Shown: positions 1 through 9,341, counted from the first letter of the stretch. The stretch: DNA of 45,000 nucleotides from Lentisphaera araneosa HTCC2155 (GCF_000170755.1 NZ_ABCK01000036.1:1-45000); one strand, 5' to 3'. The notes: generated by a model not told the origin, from the letters alone. Translations and numbers: made by a program.

Positions 1-1
1 A

Positions 2-982
2 GCCTACCACAAGAATCCTGATGCAATTAAGAAGCAACTAACTGACATCAAAGCTCTCATGGCAAAAGCGACTGAGCACAGAAACCAACTCTCTACAGAA
101 ATCCTTCGTTTAGGTAACGCAGTAAAAGCTCCTTTCGATATTGAGGAAGACGCTATTGTTCGTACTTTAAATCAATATGGCCAGACTGAAGAACAAGTTA
201 AAATCATCGAAAGCCACATCGAAGCTCTCGACAAAAGAGAAAAAGAAATCGTAGCTCAAATCGTTGCTCTTTCTAACACAATTAATAAAGCTATCGAAGC
301 ATCTGACATCAACGATCCAAGCACACTCGAAGATCAGTCTTACACAACTCCTTTAGAAAAGCTTAACCGCAACGTAAAAAACCTTTACGATCGTGCCAAC
401 ACACTTTCTGAAACATTTAAACAAGCCATTGCAGCTGCTCCACTCGTAGACTGGACTGCTGATGGCGACCAACTCGCTTCTGAAGACGAGTACGCTTCAC
501 AAACAGCTAAATTCATAGCTGACATGGAAACATACAACAAGAAAGTTAAAGAGTTCCAAGCTGCTGCTGAAAAAATCGAAGAGCTTATGGTTAAAACTGA
601 AGAACTCGAACTTAACCTCGAAGAAGCTAACGGCGAGATCAACGAACTTAAAAATACAGTCGGTAAAAAAGACACCGAGATCGCTCGTCTTGAAAGACAA
701 GTAGAACTCTTAACTCCAGACGAAGATGCAGTTGGTGCAATGCCACCAAACCTTACTGCAACTGTTCTTGAAGTTAATACAACTTTCGACTTCATCGTTA
801 TTGACAAAGGTTCTGAAGATGAAGTATTCAACAGAGGCGAAATGCTCATCCACCACGATGGTGAGTATGTTTGCAAAGTGAAAATCACAAGAGTTTTAGA
901 CAACAAAGCAATTGCTGAAGTACTGAACGTAGCTCGCAAAGGCATGCCAGAAGTTGGCTTCGAAGCCATCGTCGCAAAATAA
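2..982 (+). CDS. Coiled-coil protein with C-terminal beta-rich domain, 5' partial
   Basis: The reading frame is open to the left edge of the window, so the true start lies outside; an internal ATG at 59 has no clear ribosome binding site. Most of the visible protein is charged and heptad-like, rich in Glu, Lys, Ala and Leu, and probably forms long coiled coils, broken by a short Asp/Trp-containing stretch. The last 75 or so residues change character: beta-rich, with motifs such as FIVIDKGSEDEVFNRGEML followed by a Val/Ile-Thr-Arg-Val segment, like the compact C-terminal domain seen on many unannotated coiled-coil proteins in PVC bacteria. No enzyme motif is visible. Two tiny membrane/lipoprotein genes follow within 20 bases, so an envelope structural role is a reasonable but unproven guess. 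Confidence 0.75.
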   Translation, partial: AYHKNPDAIKKQLTDIKALMAKATEHRNQLSTEILRLGNAVKAPFDIEEDAIVRTLNQYGQTEEQVKIIESHIEALDKREKEIVAQIVALSNTINKAIEASDINDPSTLEDQSYTTPLEKLNRNVKNLYDRANTLSETFKQAIAAAPLVDWTADGDQLASEDEYASQTAKFIADMETYNKKVKEFQAAAEKIEELMVKTEELELNLEEANGEINELKNTVGKKDTEIARLERQVELLTPDEDAVGAMPPNLTATVLEVNTTFDFIVIDKGSEDEVFNRGEMLIHHDGEYVCKVKITRVLDNKAIAEVLNVARKGMPEVGFEAIVAK

Positions 983-999
983 TTTAGGAGACATTCACT

Positions 1000-1149
1000 A
1001 TGATGAATTCAGTCTTAACGTTTATCGTTAACTTAATTACGCTTGCCCTAATCTGCACCGCCCTGTACTTCACCTTTGAAGAAGCACAACACTATACAGG
1101 TAGCGAAAAATTATGGGAAAAATCAAGCTGGGTAAAACCAGGTCAGTAA
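1000..1149 (+). CDS. Small single-pass membrane protein (49 aa)
   Basis: This short gene starts at an ATG (1000) preceded by an AGGAG at 986-990, which is good spacing, and comes 17 bases after the coiled-coil gene. The protein has one strongly hydrophobic segment from about residue 5 to 24, followed by a polar, Trp-containing tail ending in VKPGQ. It is most simply a one-helix inner-membrane protein or an uncleaved signal anchor. A second ATG directly after the first is an alternative start. Its last 37 bases overlap the next gene in another frame, so the two are probably translationally coupled. I do not recognise a family; support is the ribosome binding site, the operon-like spacing and the clear membrane segment. 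Confidence 0.6.
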   Translation: MMNSVLTFIVNLITLALICTALYFTFEEAQHYTGSEKLWEKSSWVKPGQ

Positions 1150-1292
1150 TTAAAATCGCTCTATTTCTTTCAATCACAGCCCTGCTTTGCAGTGGCTGTG
1201 CTTTTTTGAATAAAGAGCAGGGATACGTGGATGACAAGCCACAGAACACGCCCACCAACTGGGAACGGAACTCCTTTGGTATAGGTTTCTAG
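1113..1292 (+). CDS. Small lipoprotein (59 aa)
   Basis: This gene begins at an ATG inside the preceding small gene and runs in a different frame. The N-terminus is typical of an exported protein: several Lys/Arg residues, a hydrophobic core (IKIALFLSITALL) and a lipobox-like CSGC with the likely lipidated Cys at residue 29. The mature part is only about 30 residues, polar, and ends in FGIGF; a C-terminal aromatic residue like this is sometimes seen on outer-membrane-associated proteins. The function is unknown. The stop (TAG, 1290-1292) is 3 bases before the trmL start, so all three genes are probably one transcript with the coiled-coil gene. The residue at -3 of the lipobox is Cys rather than Leu, so lipidation is probable rather than certain. 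Confidence 0.6.
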   Translation: MGKIKLGKTRSVIKIALFLSITALLCSGCAFLNKEQGYVDDKPQNTPTNWERNSFGIGF

Positions 1293-1295
1293 TTA

Positions 1296-1751
1296 ATGAA
1301 TATAGTTCTATTTCAGCCTCTCATACCCCAGAACACTGGGACTATTGGGAGGCTTACTGTTTGTACAGACAATGACCTCCACCTCATCAAGCCTTTAGGC
1401 TTTGAGCTCGACGAAAAGAAAATCAAAAAAGCGGGTATGGATTATTGGCCTCACGTCAAACTCCATATTCATGAGTCCTGGGAAGACTTCCTAAACAACA
1501 CCCCAGAAGATAAAACTATGGTTTTTTGCACAACAAAATGCAAAAAAACTATTTATGAGCATACGTTTACTGAAGATGATTATTTAATTTTTGGCAATGA
1601 ATCCCATGGACTCCCTCCTGAGTTCTACGAAAACTTCCAAGACTCACTCTGCACTATCCCCATGCGAGGCGATCATCTTCGGAGCCACAACTTAGCTAAC
1701 TCAGTCTCCATAGTTACTTACGAAGCTATTCGACAAATATCCTACACCTAA
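1296..1751 (+). CDS. trmL: tRNA (cytidine(34)-2'-O)-methyltransferase
   Basis: This 151-residue protein is a SPOUT-class methyltransferase of the TrmL (YibK) type, which methylates the ribose of the wobble nucleotide in tRNA-Leu using S-adenosylmethionine. The three SPOUT motifs are visible: an N-terminal PLIPQNTGTIGRL, a central FGNESHGLP, and a C-terminal IPMRGDHLRSHNLANSVS that forms the knot and SAM pocket. The length matches stand-alone family members, which lack extra RNA-binding domains. There is no obvious ribosome binding site before the ATG, and the gene lies 3 bases after the small lipoprotein stop, so translation may be coupled. rnr follows after 12 bases, giving a likely RNA-metabolism transcript. 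Confidence 0.93.
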   Translation: MNIVLFQPLIPQNTGTIGRLTVCTDNDLHLIKPLGFELDEKKIKKAGMDYWPHVKLHIHESWEDFLNNTPEDKTMVFCTTKCKKTIYEHTFTEDDYLIFGNESHGLPPEFYENFQDSLCTIPMRGDHLRSHNLANSVSIVTYEAIRQISYT

Positions 1752-1763
1752 AAAGGTCACCTT

Positions 1764-4028
1764 ATGAAAGCAGACATTCTACAAATACTCTCGCAGGAAT
1801 CATTAAAGAAATCTCAGTTACGTAGAAGACTCTGCAAAGCCAAAGGTGATCAAGAGCACTTCAATCGCGCCCTCGCGGATTTAAAACGAGAAGGCTCGAT
1901 TAAAAAAGAAATGGGTGGCAAGTTTTCTTTACAAGAACTAGAGGTCAAAACTGGCATCCTCTCACTTAGCGTGGGTGGCTACGGCTTCGTCAACCCAATT
2001 GATAAATCAACGACAATTTTTATCCCACCAAACAAAACTGGTGCCGCTGTCAATGGCGAGACAGTCGAAGTCTCAATTACTGAACAAAGTAAAAAAGGTC
2101 CTGTTGGTCAAATTATTAACATTCTCGAAAGCAAGCTTGAGTCACTCAGCGGTCAACTTCAAATTCGCAAAGGCCAACCTTGGTTGATACCACTTCGCAC
2201 GGGTATTCCCGCTGTAGAACTCAGTGTCGAAAGTGTACCGACCGAAACAAAAGAAGGCGATTGGATCCGCGCCAAACTCGTTTCGCGAGATACGCAAACT
2301 GGCAAGATCACCGCATCCCTCAGCCAATCACTTGGCAACGCCGATGATTTAACGGCAGAAATCGATGCTATCATCGATGAATTTGATCTCCAATCCGAAT
2401 ACTCCGATGAAGCTGAAGAAGCCGCATCTCGTATTCGTCAAAGAAAAATTGCTCGTCGCGACTTAACTAAAGAGCTGATCACAACCATCGACCCACGCGA
2501 TGCAAAAGACTTTGACGACGCACTCTCAGTTCATCCAGCAAAAAACAAAAAGCATATCACGATCGGCATCCACATTGCGGATGTCGCAGCCTACATCGGT
2601 CCCCGTTCAACACTCATGACCTCCATCAAAAAACGTGCTTTCACTGCCTACCTTCCTGGCCGCATGCTCCCCATGCTTCCCAAAGTTCTCGTGAGCAAGC
2701 GCTGTAGTTTAATTGAAAACGAAGTTAAACCCGCCCACACGGTTATGATTACTTTTGATCGCGAAAGTGGCGAAGTGATTAACTTTGAGCGCTTTCACTC
2801 GACGATTAAAGTCCGTAAACGCTTAAATTATCAAGAAGTTCAAGACTACGCTGACGCTAATTTTTCTGGAGATCCTTGGGGCAAAGACGTCTGTAAAGAC
2901 GTGAAAACACTCTACGAATTCTCGCATACCCTCCGTAAACGCCGCGAAGAAATCGAGCAGTTCATCCCCCTCGACGCACCCGAAGTTCGCGTCATGTGCG
3001 ACCCCGTTACAATGACGATCAATAGCCTGAAAAAAGATTCTCCTAGTGAATCAAAGCAGATGGTTGAAGAGTTTATGCTCGCAGCAAACACCGTCGTTGC
3101 CCAAGAACTCACTTCGAAGGCAGCTCCTGGACTCTTTCGTATTCACCCCGAACCAGACGAAGAACAAGCGGCCTCTTTCTCAGTAGATGCTAATACTTTC
3201 TATGGCGTTAGCCCTGGCGATATCACTTTAAGGCCAAATGCGATTCGCTTCCTCAACTCAATTAAAGGTCACCCAAGTGCCCCTGCTATCTCGATGGACT
3301 TTTTACGCACTATGCAAAGAGCTTCCTATTCATCTATGAAGGGTCTTCATTTTGGACTGGGCAAAAACCTTTACTCTCACTTCACCTCTCCTATTCGTCG
3401 TCTAGCTGACCTCTTGGTTCATCAACAACTATGGAATATGGAAGACAAGGGTGGTCCCGTCTATACCAAAGATCGCTTAGATGACCTCGCCGAAATCATC
3501 AATACACGTGAAGCCGTGACTGACGAAGCATATCGAACAACCGTTAATCGCTTTAAACTGCATTATGTGGAAGCTCTTGAAGCCGGCGATAGCGAACTTG
3601 AATGCGACGCCCTGATCACTCGAGTTTCCGTTAAAAAAATGCGACTCTACATCCCTCATTATGGCATGTATGCCAATGTCAATTTCCGTGATCTCGACTC
3701 CGACTTCTTTGATGCTGATGTGGAAAAAGGTCTCGTTGTCGGTAGACGCACGGGAACCACATGGTCATGTGGCGATACTTTAGAAGTTAAAATCCTCGGA
3801 GCTGACTTCAAAATGAGAGAGTTTATGGTGATGCCTATTGTCGAAGGCAATAAAGCTCCTAGTCAAAAAGCTCGCCCAGAGAGAAAGAAGAAAGAAGCTC
3901 CTACTGAAAGGTTTTTCGACGAACTTCTCCGCAAGAAAAAAGCACAAGCCAAAGCAAATAAGAACGAAGACACTGATAAACCTCCAAGAAAAAAGAAAAG
4001 AACGAGACGACCCAAAAAGAAGCGCTAA
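1764..4028 (+). CDS. rnr: Ribonuclease R
   Basis: This 754-residue protein is a 3'-5' exoribonuclease of the RNase II/R family, which degrades structured RNA processively. Visible in order are an N-terminal winged-helix region (about residues 1-60), cold-shock/OB domains (about 60-220), the RNB catalytic domain opening with TIDPRDAKDFDDALSV, a C-terminal S1 domain, and a very basic Lys/Arg tail of about 55 residues. In the catalytic signature Asp243, 249, 251 and 252 have the same spacing as the four metal-binding aspartates of E. coli RNase II. The N-terminal helix-turn-helix and basic tail favour RNase R over RNase II. AAGG lies just before the ATG. The neighbour trmL also acts on RNA. Confidence 0.95.
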   Translation: MKADILQILSQESLKKSQLRRRLCKAKGDQEHFNRALADLKREGSIKKEMGGKFSLQELEVKTGILSLSVGGYGFVNPIDKSTTIFIPPNKTGAAVNGETVEVSITEQSKKGPVGQIINILESKLESLSGQLQIRKGQPWLIPLRTGIPAVELSVESVPTETKEGDWIRAKLVSRDTQTGKITASLSQSLGNADDLTAEIDAIIDEFDLQSEYSDEAEEAASRIRQRKIARRDLTKELITTIDPRDAKDFDDALSVHPAKNKKHITIGIHIADVAAYIGPRSTLMTSIKKRAFTAYLPGRMLPMLPKVLVSKRCSLIENEVKPAHTVMITFDRESGEVINFERFHSTIKVRKRLNYQEVQDYADANFSGDPWGKDVCKDVKTLYEFSHTLRKRREEIEQFIPLDAPEVRVMCDPVTMTINSLKKDSPSESKQMVEEFMLAANTVVAQELTSKAAPGLFRIHPEPDEEQAASFSVDANTFYGVSPGDITLRPNAIRFLNSIKGHPSAPAISMDFLRTMQRASYSSMKGLHFGLGKNLYSHFTSPIRRLADLLVHQQLWNMEDKGGPVYTKDRLDDLAEIINTREAVTDEAYRTTVNRFKLHYVEALEAGDSELECDALITRVSVKKMRLYIPHYGMYANVNFRDLDSDFFDADVEKGLVVGRRTGTTWSCGDTLEVKILGADFKMREFMVMPIVEGNKAPSQKARPERKKKEAPTERFFDELLRKKKAQAKANKNEDTDKPPRKKKRTRRPKKKR

Positions 4029-4029
4029 C

Positions 4030-4881
4030 TCAGTTTTTATAAAGGTTTAAATGTGTCCCTTTAACCCCGGGCTTACATTTAAATACTTTGCCTGAATCAG
4101 GGTAATTCTTCCAGTCATCTTCAGTCATTTCATAACTCGCCGTTGTGATGTAAAGCTCGTCCTTACTTTCTCCACCGAAGCAACAAGAAGTCACCTTTTT
4201 ACAGGGAAGAACTATTTCATCCATAACTTCACCTGTTTGAGAATGAATCCGAAGAACTTTATAGCCATTCCAAAGCGCTAACCAAAGATGTCCTTCCTCA
4301 TCAATACACATCCCATCTGGATAAACATCTTGCTCCTTAACTTCAAACAAAACATCTCCGCCAACTAAAGTCATCGCATCAGCATCATAATAATATTTTT
4401 TAATCTGCTTGGTCGGAGAGTCCACGTAGTAAAAAGTGTTCTCATCCCAACACAAGCCATTTGAGGTCGTAACTCCATCCAAGACTTTAAAAATCACGCC
4501 TTGATCCATGGCATATAAACTCCCATCTGGATTCACCTCTTTCATATCCATCGTTCCCGCCCAATAACGACCCAAATCATCTACCTTGCCATCATTAAAG
4601 CGTAAACCTTCTTGAGAGTCTTCTAGTTTTTTTATGTTTTTCAGCACACCGTTCTCAAAGCGATAAAAACCATCGTTGAGTGTAAAAACTAAATTACCAC
4701 TCTCATCATAAGCCAATGAACTGGGCATCATTTCCATTTCATAGGATTTCAGTTCACCGTCCACTTCTTGCCAAATCTTTTTCCCCAAGATATCGACCCA
4801 AGCAAAACCAATCTTTGACCAGCAAGGCCCCTCGCCCAATATACTCACCTCATCGAAGGCAAGTTCTACACTCTTTGACAT
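4030..4881 (-). CDS. SMP-30/gluconolactonase/LRE family protein
   Basis: This 283-residue protein is a six-bladed beta-propeller of the SMP-30/LRE family, metal-dependent lactonases that hydrolyse sugar lactones such as gluconolactone. Family landmarks are GEGPCW near the N-terminus, RFNDGKVD, TSNGLCW and YPDGMCID. Glu17, Asn141 and Asp189 correspond to the three metal ligands of human SMP-30 (Glu, Asn, Asp), so it is probably active. There is no signal peptide, so it should be cytoplasmic. It ends one base from the convergent rnr gene and no terminator separates them. The exact lactone cannot be read from sequence. It has its own upstream spacer shared with the divergent moeA. Confidence 0.88.
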   Translation of the reverse strand: MSKSVELAFDEVSILGEGPCWSKIGFAWVDILGKKIWQEVDGELKSYEMEMMPSSLAYDESGNLVFTLNDGFYRFENGVLKNIKKLEDSQEGLRFNDGKVDDLGRYWAGTMDMKEVNPDGSLYAMDQGVIFKVLDGVTTSNGLCWDENTFYYVDSPTKQIKKYYYDADAMTLVGGDVLFEVKEQDVYPDGMCIDEEGHLWLALWNGYKVLRIHSQTGEVMDEIVLPCKKVTSCCFGGESKDELYITTASYEMTEDDWKNYPDSGKVFKCKPGVKGTHLNLYKN

Positions 4882-4988
4882 ATTTCACCCTTTTACACTT
4901 TCTATTTAAACTAGCATCAACAATACATTGATTTCCATTCGCTTTCATCTAAATTCTAGTAAAGTTTAGCCATAATTTAGGATATATA

Positions 4989-6179
4989 ATGATCAGCGTT
5001 CAAGAGGCCGAAAAACTCATTCGCCAAAACAGCCCCAACTACTACAGCGAGTCGATCCCCACTATTGAAGCTCACGGTCGCATTCTTGCCGAAGACATCC
5101 TAGCCGAAAGAGAGAATCCGCCCTTTAATCGCGTCGCTATGGATGGCATTGCGATCAATTATGCTCAATGGCAAAACTCACGTACATCTTTTGAAATCAA
5201 AGGCACGCAAGCTGCGGGCCACCCACCTCTAAGTCTCGAAGACCCCAGCACCTGCTTAGAAGCCATGACAGGTGCCGTACTCCCTTCCGGATGTGACTGC
5301 GTAATCCCCGTTGAAAGAATTTCTGTCACAAATAACGTAGCGACTCTTGAAGACGGACTCGAACTTCAACAATGGCAAAACGTCCATATCCAAGGCAGCG
5401 ACCACTCCCAAGGTTTTAAGCTAGCTAGAACTGGCCAAGTACTGAATGCTCCAGAGATCGCCGTTGCCGCCGCCGCTGGTTATGGTCAAGTCAAAGTTGC
5501 GAAACTCGCAAAAGTTGCAGTCATCGCAACTGGAGACGAATTGGTCTCAGCTGGTGTCGACATCAAACCCTGGCAAATCAGACGATCCAACACCACTTCT
5601 ATTGTTGCTTCCTTAAAATCAGCTGGTTATGACGCCAAGGAATATCACTTAAAAGACGATCTAGATGCTCTAAGGGACAAACTCCGAGATTTACTCGAAA
5701 GTAACGACATGCTCATCCTAACAGGTGGTGTCAGCATGGGAAAATTTGATTTTGTTCCTCAAGTCCTTAAAGAACTAAGTGTTGAACAGATATTCCACAA
5801 GGTCACACAAAGACCTGGCAAACCCCTTTGGTTTGGCACGAGTTCAAATAAAAGTGTCTTTGGTTTACCCGGCAACCCCGTATCAGCACTTATCAATTTT
5901 CAGCGCTACATACTGCCTCAATTAAACAGAAGCCAAAACGCGCTTTGCCCTCCACAACTCAAAGCTGAACTCGCAGAAGATTTTACTTTCAAAAAGAACA
6001 TGACGCGCTTCCTCCCCGTCTGCGTTGAATCAAATGGCCCGAAACTTCTTGCAAGACCACAAAGAACTAATGGTTCCGGTGACTTTGGCTCTTTATCTGG
6101 CTCCCACGGTTTCATAGAACTCGAAGCCGAGATAAGCGACTTTAAAAAAGGCCATGTCGCCATTTTTTATCCTTGGTGA
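4989..6179 (+). CDS. moeA: Molybdopterin molybdenumtransferase MoeA
   Basis: This 396-residue protein inserts molybdate into adenylylated molybdopterin, the last common step of molybdenum cofactor synthesis. Family motifs are in order: FNRVAMDGIAI with the conserved Asp52, TGAVLPSGCDCVIPVE, TGDELV, the MoCF-fold TGGVSMGKFDFV, and GLPGNPVSAL, followed by the C-terminal domain IV. The length is close to E. coli MoeA (411). moaA follows after 3 bases, so the two form an operon. No moaC, moaE, moaD or mogA is in the window, so the rest of the pathway must be encoded elsewhere. The start is the first ATG after the divergent SMP-30 gene. Confidence 0.95.
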   Translation: MISVQEAEKLIRQNSPNYYSESIPTIEAHGRILAEDILAERENPPFNRVAMDGIAINYAQWQNSRTSFEIKGTQAAGHPPLSLEDPSTCLEAMTGAVLPSGCDCVIPVERISVTNNVATLEDGLELQQWQNVHIQGSDHSQGFKLARTGQVLNAPEIAVAAAAGYGQVKVAKLAKVAVIATGDELVSAGVDIKPWQIRRSNTTSIVASLKSAGYDAKEYHLKDDLDALRDKLRDLLESNDMLILTGGVSMGKFDFVPQVLKELSVEQIFHKVTQRPGKPLWFGTSSNKSVFGLPGNPVSALINFQRYILPQLNRSQNALCPPQLKAELAEDFTFKKNMTRFLPVCVESNGPKLLARPQRTNGSGDFGSLSGSHGFIELEAEISDFKKGHVAIFYPW

Positions 6180-6182
6180 TTT

Positions 6183-7190
6183 ATGGAAATTTTCGATAAA
6201 TTCACTCGCCCCATGCGCGACCTCCGACTCTCAGTCATTGATGCTTGCAACTTCCGCTGCCTTTACTGCATGCCACCGGATCGTGATTATGATTTTTTCA
6301 AAAAGAATGAAATGCTCTCTGTGAACGAAGCCATTCGCTTAAGTGAAATATTCGTCCAGCTCGGTGTAAGACGCATACGACTCACTGGCGGCGAGCCTCT
6401 CCTTAGAAAAGACCTTGATCAAATCATTGCGGGCATCGCAAAAATCCCAGAGCTCGAAGACCTAGCAATAACCACCAACGCTAGTTTGCTCGCCGACAAA
6501 GCCCAAATGCTTAAGGACAATGGCGTTAAACGACTCACAATTAGCCTTGACGCTATCGATCCAGACCTATTTAAACAAATGTCAGGTGGGCGCAGCTCTG
6601 TAGATCAAGTGATTAAAGGCATTGATGCCGCATTGAATTGCGGTTTCAGCAACACGAAGCTCAATTGCGTGATCGAAAAAGGTTTAAATGAAAGCCAAAT
6701 CATCCCCTTAACTGAATTTGCGCGGGAACGTCAACTCAAGCTACGTTTTATTGAGTTCATGGATGTTGGTAATTGCAATCAATGGAATCTTGAAAAAGTT
6801 GTTCCCTCAGCTGAAGTCAAAAAAATCATCTCTGCAAAATGGCATCTCACTGAACTGGAACCTAAATTTTATGGAGAAGTGGCTAAAGCCTACCAATTCG
6901 AAGATGGCCAGGGGGAAATTGGCTTCATCTCCTCTGTGACTCAAGCTTTCTGCAAAGATTGTACTAGGGCTCGAATTTCGTCTGATGGTAAACTCTACAC
7001 CTGCCTCTTTTGCGCCCGAGGCACTGACCTCCTAAGTCCCATGAGACAGGATCAGGACGACTCGGAAATAGCTAAGCTCATCAAAAATGTATGGGAAAAG
7101 CGTACGAATCGTTATTCTGAAGAACGCATGGATGCCTTGAAACACCCTCGCCAACACGATATCGTCGAAATGTTTAAGATGGGTGGCTAA
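6183..7190 (+). CDS. moaA: GTP 3',8-cyclase MoaA
   Basis: This 335-residue radical-SAM enzyme converts GTP to the cyclised precursor that MoaC turns into cyclic pyranopterin monophosphate. The N-terminal SAM-type [4Fe-4S] motif is Cys22, Cys26 and Cys29 (CNFRCLYC). The C-terminal cluster, which binds GTP, is Cys257, Cys260 and Cys274, with the same spacing as characterised MoaA proteins. The protein ends in Gly-Gly, the conserved double-glycine tail required for activity in this family. It is tightly linked to moeA. The last four bases overlap the convergent DCC-family gene. Confidence 0.96.
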   Translation: MEIFDKFTRPMRDLRLSVIDACNFRCLYCMPPDRDYDFFKKNEMLSVNEAIRLSEIFVQLGVRRIRLTGGEPLLRKDLDQIIAGIAKIPELEDLAITTNASLLADKAQMLKDNGVKRLTISLDAIDPDLFKQMSGGRSSVDQVIKGIDAALNCGFSNTKLNCVIEKGLNESQIIPLTEFARERQLKLRFIEFMDVGNCNQWNLEKVVPSAEVKKIISAKWHLTELEPKFYGEVAKAYQFEDGQGEIGFISSVTQAFCKDCTRARISSDGKLYTCLFCARGTDLLSPMRQDQDDSEIAKLIKNVWEKRTNRYSEERMDALKHPRQHDIVEMFKMGG

Positions 7191-7612
7191 ATATCCGGGT
7201 AAAACTCTCTCATCTCTTCGAGTGTGCCCAAACTAAAGCGACCAAAATCTGGATCAAAAGCACAGGCGTCTTTCTTTATTAATTTATGACGATTTTGTGC
7301 AACTTTATCATAAAAATAATCTCGGCCTGGAAATACACTTACAACACCACCTACAAGTGGCCACAAATAGCGGCAATCACTTAGTGCTTTTACCACTGCT
7401 TTCGAACGCAAAAGAACTTGCTCACCATCATACATGACTAAGCTATCTAAATTCTGAGGGTCAAAATTAAATTTTGTGAGTAAATAAACTCCAGCTTCAG
7501 AAGTCGAAGAAATAAAGCGAATCTGTGCACGCTCTTTGTTTAAGCGTTTAATCAAGAAGCCAACGGCCCAATGGCACAGCCCGCAATCACCATCGTATAT
7601 AAGCAGCTTCAC
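7187..7612 (-). CDS. Thiol-disulfide oxidoreductase-like DCC (DUF393) protein
   Basis: This 141-residue protein opens with LLIYDGDCGLCHWAVGFL, the signature of the DCC/DUF393 family, named for its DxxCxxC-type motif resembling a thioredoxin-fold redox centre. Family members are usually called predicted thiol-disulfide oxidoreductases, but their substrates are unknown. The gene starts at a GTG (codon at 7610-7612), because the family motif begins only five residues later and the upstream gene stops just 2 bases before. It is therefore probably co-transcribed with the phosphoesterase upstream. There is no signal peptide. The length is normal for the family. Confidence 0.85.
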   Translation of the reverse strand: MKLLIYDGDCGLCHWAVGFLIKRLNKERAQIRFISSTSEAGVYLLTKFNFDPQNLDSLVMYDGEQVLLRSKAVVKALSDCRYLWPLVGGVVSVFPGRDYFYDKVAQNRHKLIKKDACAFDPDFGRFSLGTLEEMREFYPDI

Positions 7613-7614
7613 TG

Positions 7615-9150
7615 CTAAAGAACTTCCTCGCCCGACATGAGTTTCCAGTTAAACTCAACTGGCACACTCAACTCATAATGTTTTTTCATAAAGGCTAATA
7701 AATAGTCGCGCATGGTTTTCTTTGATTGCCAAACCAACTTAGCATCTTGCAACATCTCATACCCTAAAGCACCATTGGTACGGAAGTGATAAAAGGCAAC
7801 TTTCAAATTCTGCTCATCACTCACAGGCTCACCTAAGTAAGTCAGTTCTTTAATACGCCTTCCGGGCTTACAGGACAAATCGGCTTGGTAGTAGACTCCC
7901 GACCATATATCATAAGTGTAAATTCTTGACCCGGGCTCAACATCACCTGATTCATCACACTCAAAAAAGCTCAAACTCTGCTCTAAAGCTTTTCTCAAAG
8001 TCTTGCCATTCATAGACAAAACGTGTAAGTAGTTATCTGGAACTAGATTTAAAATCGTGCGTCGAGTAATAGTCCCCGACTTCCAGCCATCTAATTTCCA
8101 AAAGGCCGCTGCAGAAATATCGCAATCAGTAGCATCTTGAATCACCATGTGGACTAAACTCATCAAACGACTTGGATACATCAAGGCTTCTCGACTTGAA
8201 GAGAAGGAAAAATCATCCAAAGATTCACCAATCGGTTCATCTAACCACTCAACAGTGCTTTCTAATACTCGACGTGAAGATTCCAATAAATTCTTTTCCA
8301 AACGTTGGCCTTTAACAGGGATATTCTCCGATTGAATTTCCACCTCACCTTCAGCCCATTCAATATCTATTCGACCTAGATAATGACCATAACAAGCCGC
8401 TTGAATTGTATGAACACCATTAATTTCGCGATCACTTAATAAGCTATGTGTATGGCCGGTAATAAAAAGATCGATTTCAGGGTATTTTTCACAAATTTGC
8501 GAGCGTAAATCTAGCTTTTCAGGAACTTCTTGACTCCAAAATGGAGTCTTAGAATCATAACCACCATGAGATGAAACGACAATTAAGTCCACACCAAAAT
8601 CTTTAACTTCTTTAAGGATTGGACCCAAAACTTCCAGAGGATCTAAAAAAGTTAAACCCTTGATCGCATCTTCATGAGCTAATTCAGCTGTTTCAGGAGT
8701 TGTCAAGCCAATGAATGCCACCTTTTTGGCGCTCTCAGTAGTTTGTATATGCCAGGCAGGACCAAATGCTGGATTGCCACCACGGTTTTTTACTAAATTG
8801 GCTCCCAACCAAGGAAAATTTGACTGCTCAACGGCTTTATCTAAATACTTGCGACCAAAATCAAATTCATGATTACCCACAACAGAAAAAGCGCAATCCA
8901 GTTCATTGAGGGCATTAACCATTGGATTAGAATAACGCTTGTCCTCACCACAGCGCAAAGAAATCAAAGAGCCCGATAGAGTATCGCCATTATCAAAAAA
9001 GATAACTTCCTTCTCTTCCCGCCTAATACGCTTAATGAGGCTAGCCGTCTGAATAAGTCCATGGCTCGACTTTTGATCAGTGAGGTAACTATCCGCCACT
9101 AAAAAACCATGTAAGTCCGTCGTGTAGACTAAGGTAAGTTTATCTTTCAT
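7615..9150 (-). CDS. Metallophosphoesterase / 5'-nucleotidase family protein
   Basis: This 511-residue protein has the two-domain plan of UshA-type 5'-nucleotidases. The N-terminal metallophosphoesterase has the motifs TDLHG, DNGDTLSG, VGNHEFDFG, SHGG and FITGHTHS, which supply the dimetal ligands and catalytic His. The C-terminal 5'-nucleotidase substrate domain begins near residue 310. These enzymes hydrolyse nucleotides, cyclic nucleotides or UDP-sugars. Unlike UshA it has no signal peptide and the protein begins MKDKLTLVYTTDLHG, so it is likely cytoplasmic, as are several Bacillus-type YunD/CpdB-like relatives. The exact substrate is not predictable. It is followed 2 bases later by the DCC-family gene. 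Confidence 0.88.
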   Translation of the reverse strand: MKDKLTLVYTTDLHGFLVADSYLTDQKSSHGLIQTASLIKRIRREEKEVIFFDNGDTLSGSLISLRCGEDKRYSNPMVNALNELDCAFSVVGNHEFDFGRKYLDKAVEQSNFPWLGANLVKNRGGNPAFGPAWHIQTTESAKKVAFIGLTTPETAELAHEDAIKGLTFLDPLEVLGPILKEVKDFGVDLIVVSSHGGYDSKTPFWSQEVPEKLDLRSQICEKYPEIDLFITGHTHSLLSDREINGVHTIQAACYGHYLGRIDIEWAEGEVEIQSENIPVKGQRLEKNLLESSRRVLESTVEWLDEPIGESLDDFSFSSSREALMYPSRLMSLVHMVIQDATDCDISAAAFWKLDGWKSGTITRRTILNLVPDNYLHVLSMNGKTLRKALEQSLSFFECDESGDVEPGSRIYTYDIWSGVYYQADLSCKPGRRIKELTYLGEPVSDEQNLKVAFYHFRTNGALGYEMLQDAKLVWQSKKTMRDYLLAFMKKHYELSVPVEFNWKLMSGEEVL

Positions 9151-9341
9151 TTAACATCTCTAAAACTATTGAGCTTTGAATATACAAAAAAATCCTTATA
9201 GATGCAAGCTCTTATCAATTAAACACGTGTCTTAATTAATGATTAGAACATGAAAGATTGCCCTTAAATTACACTCAGCCTTTTATTAAAAAGCAACTGC
9301 GATATATTTGCCAAATTTCTAATCTTCTTGGAGTTACAACT

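Noticed and set aside
385-969. A 194-codon minus-strand frame opposite the coiled-coil gene
   Set aside because: It is Ser-rich low-complexity translation of the opposite strand, with no start signal or family, and the plus strand is clearly coding.
4989-7190. A complete molybdenum cofactor operon
   Set aside because: Only moeA and moaA are here; moaC, moaD, moaE and mogA are not in the window.
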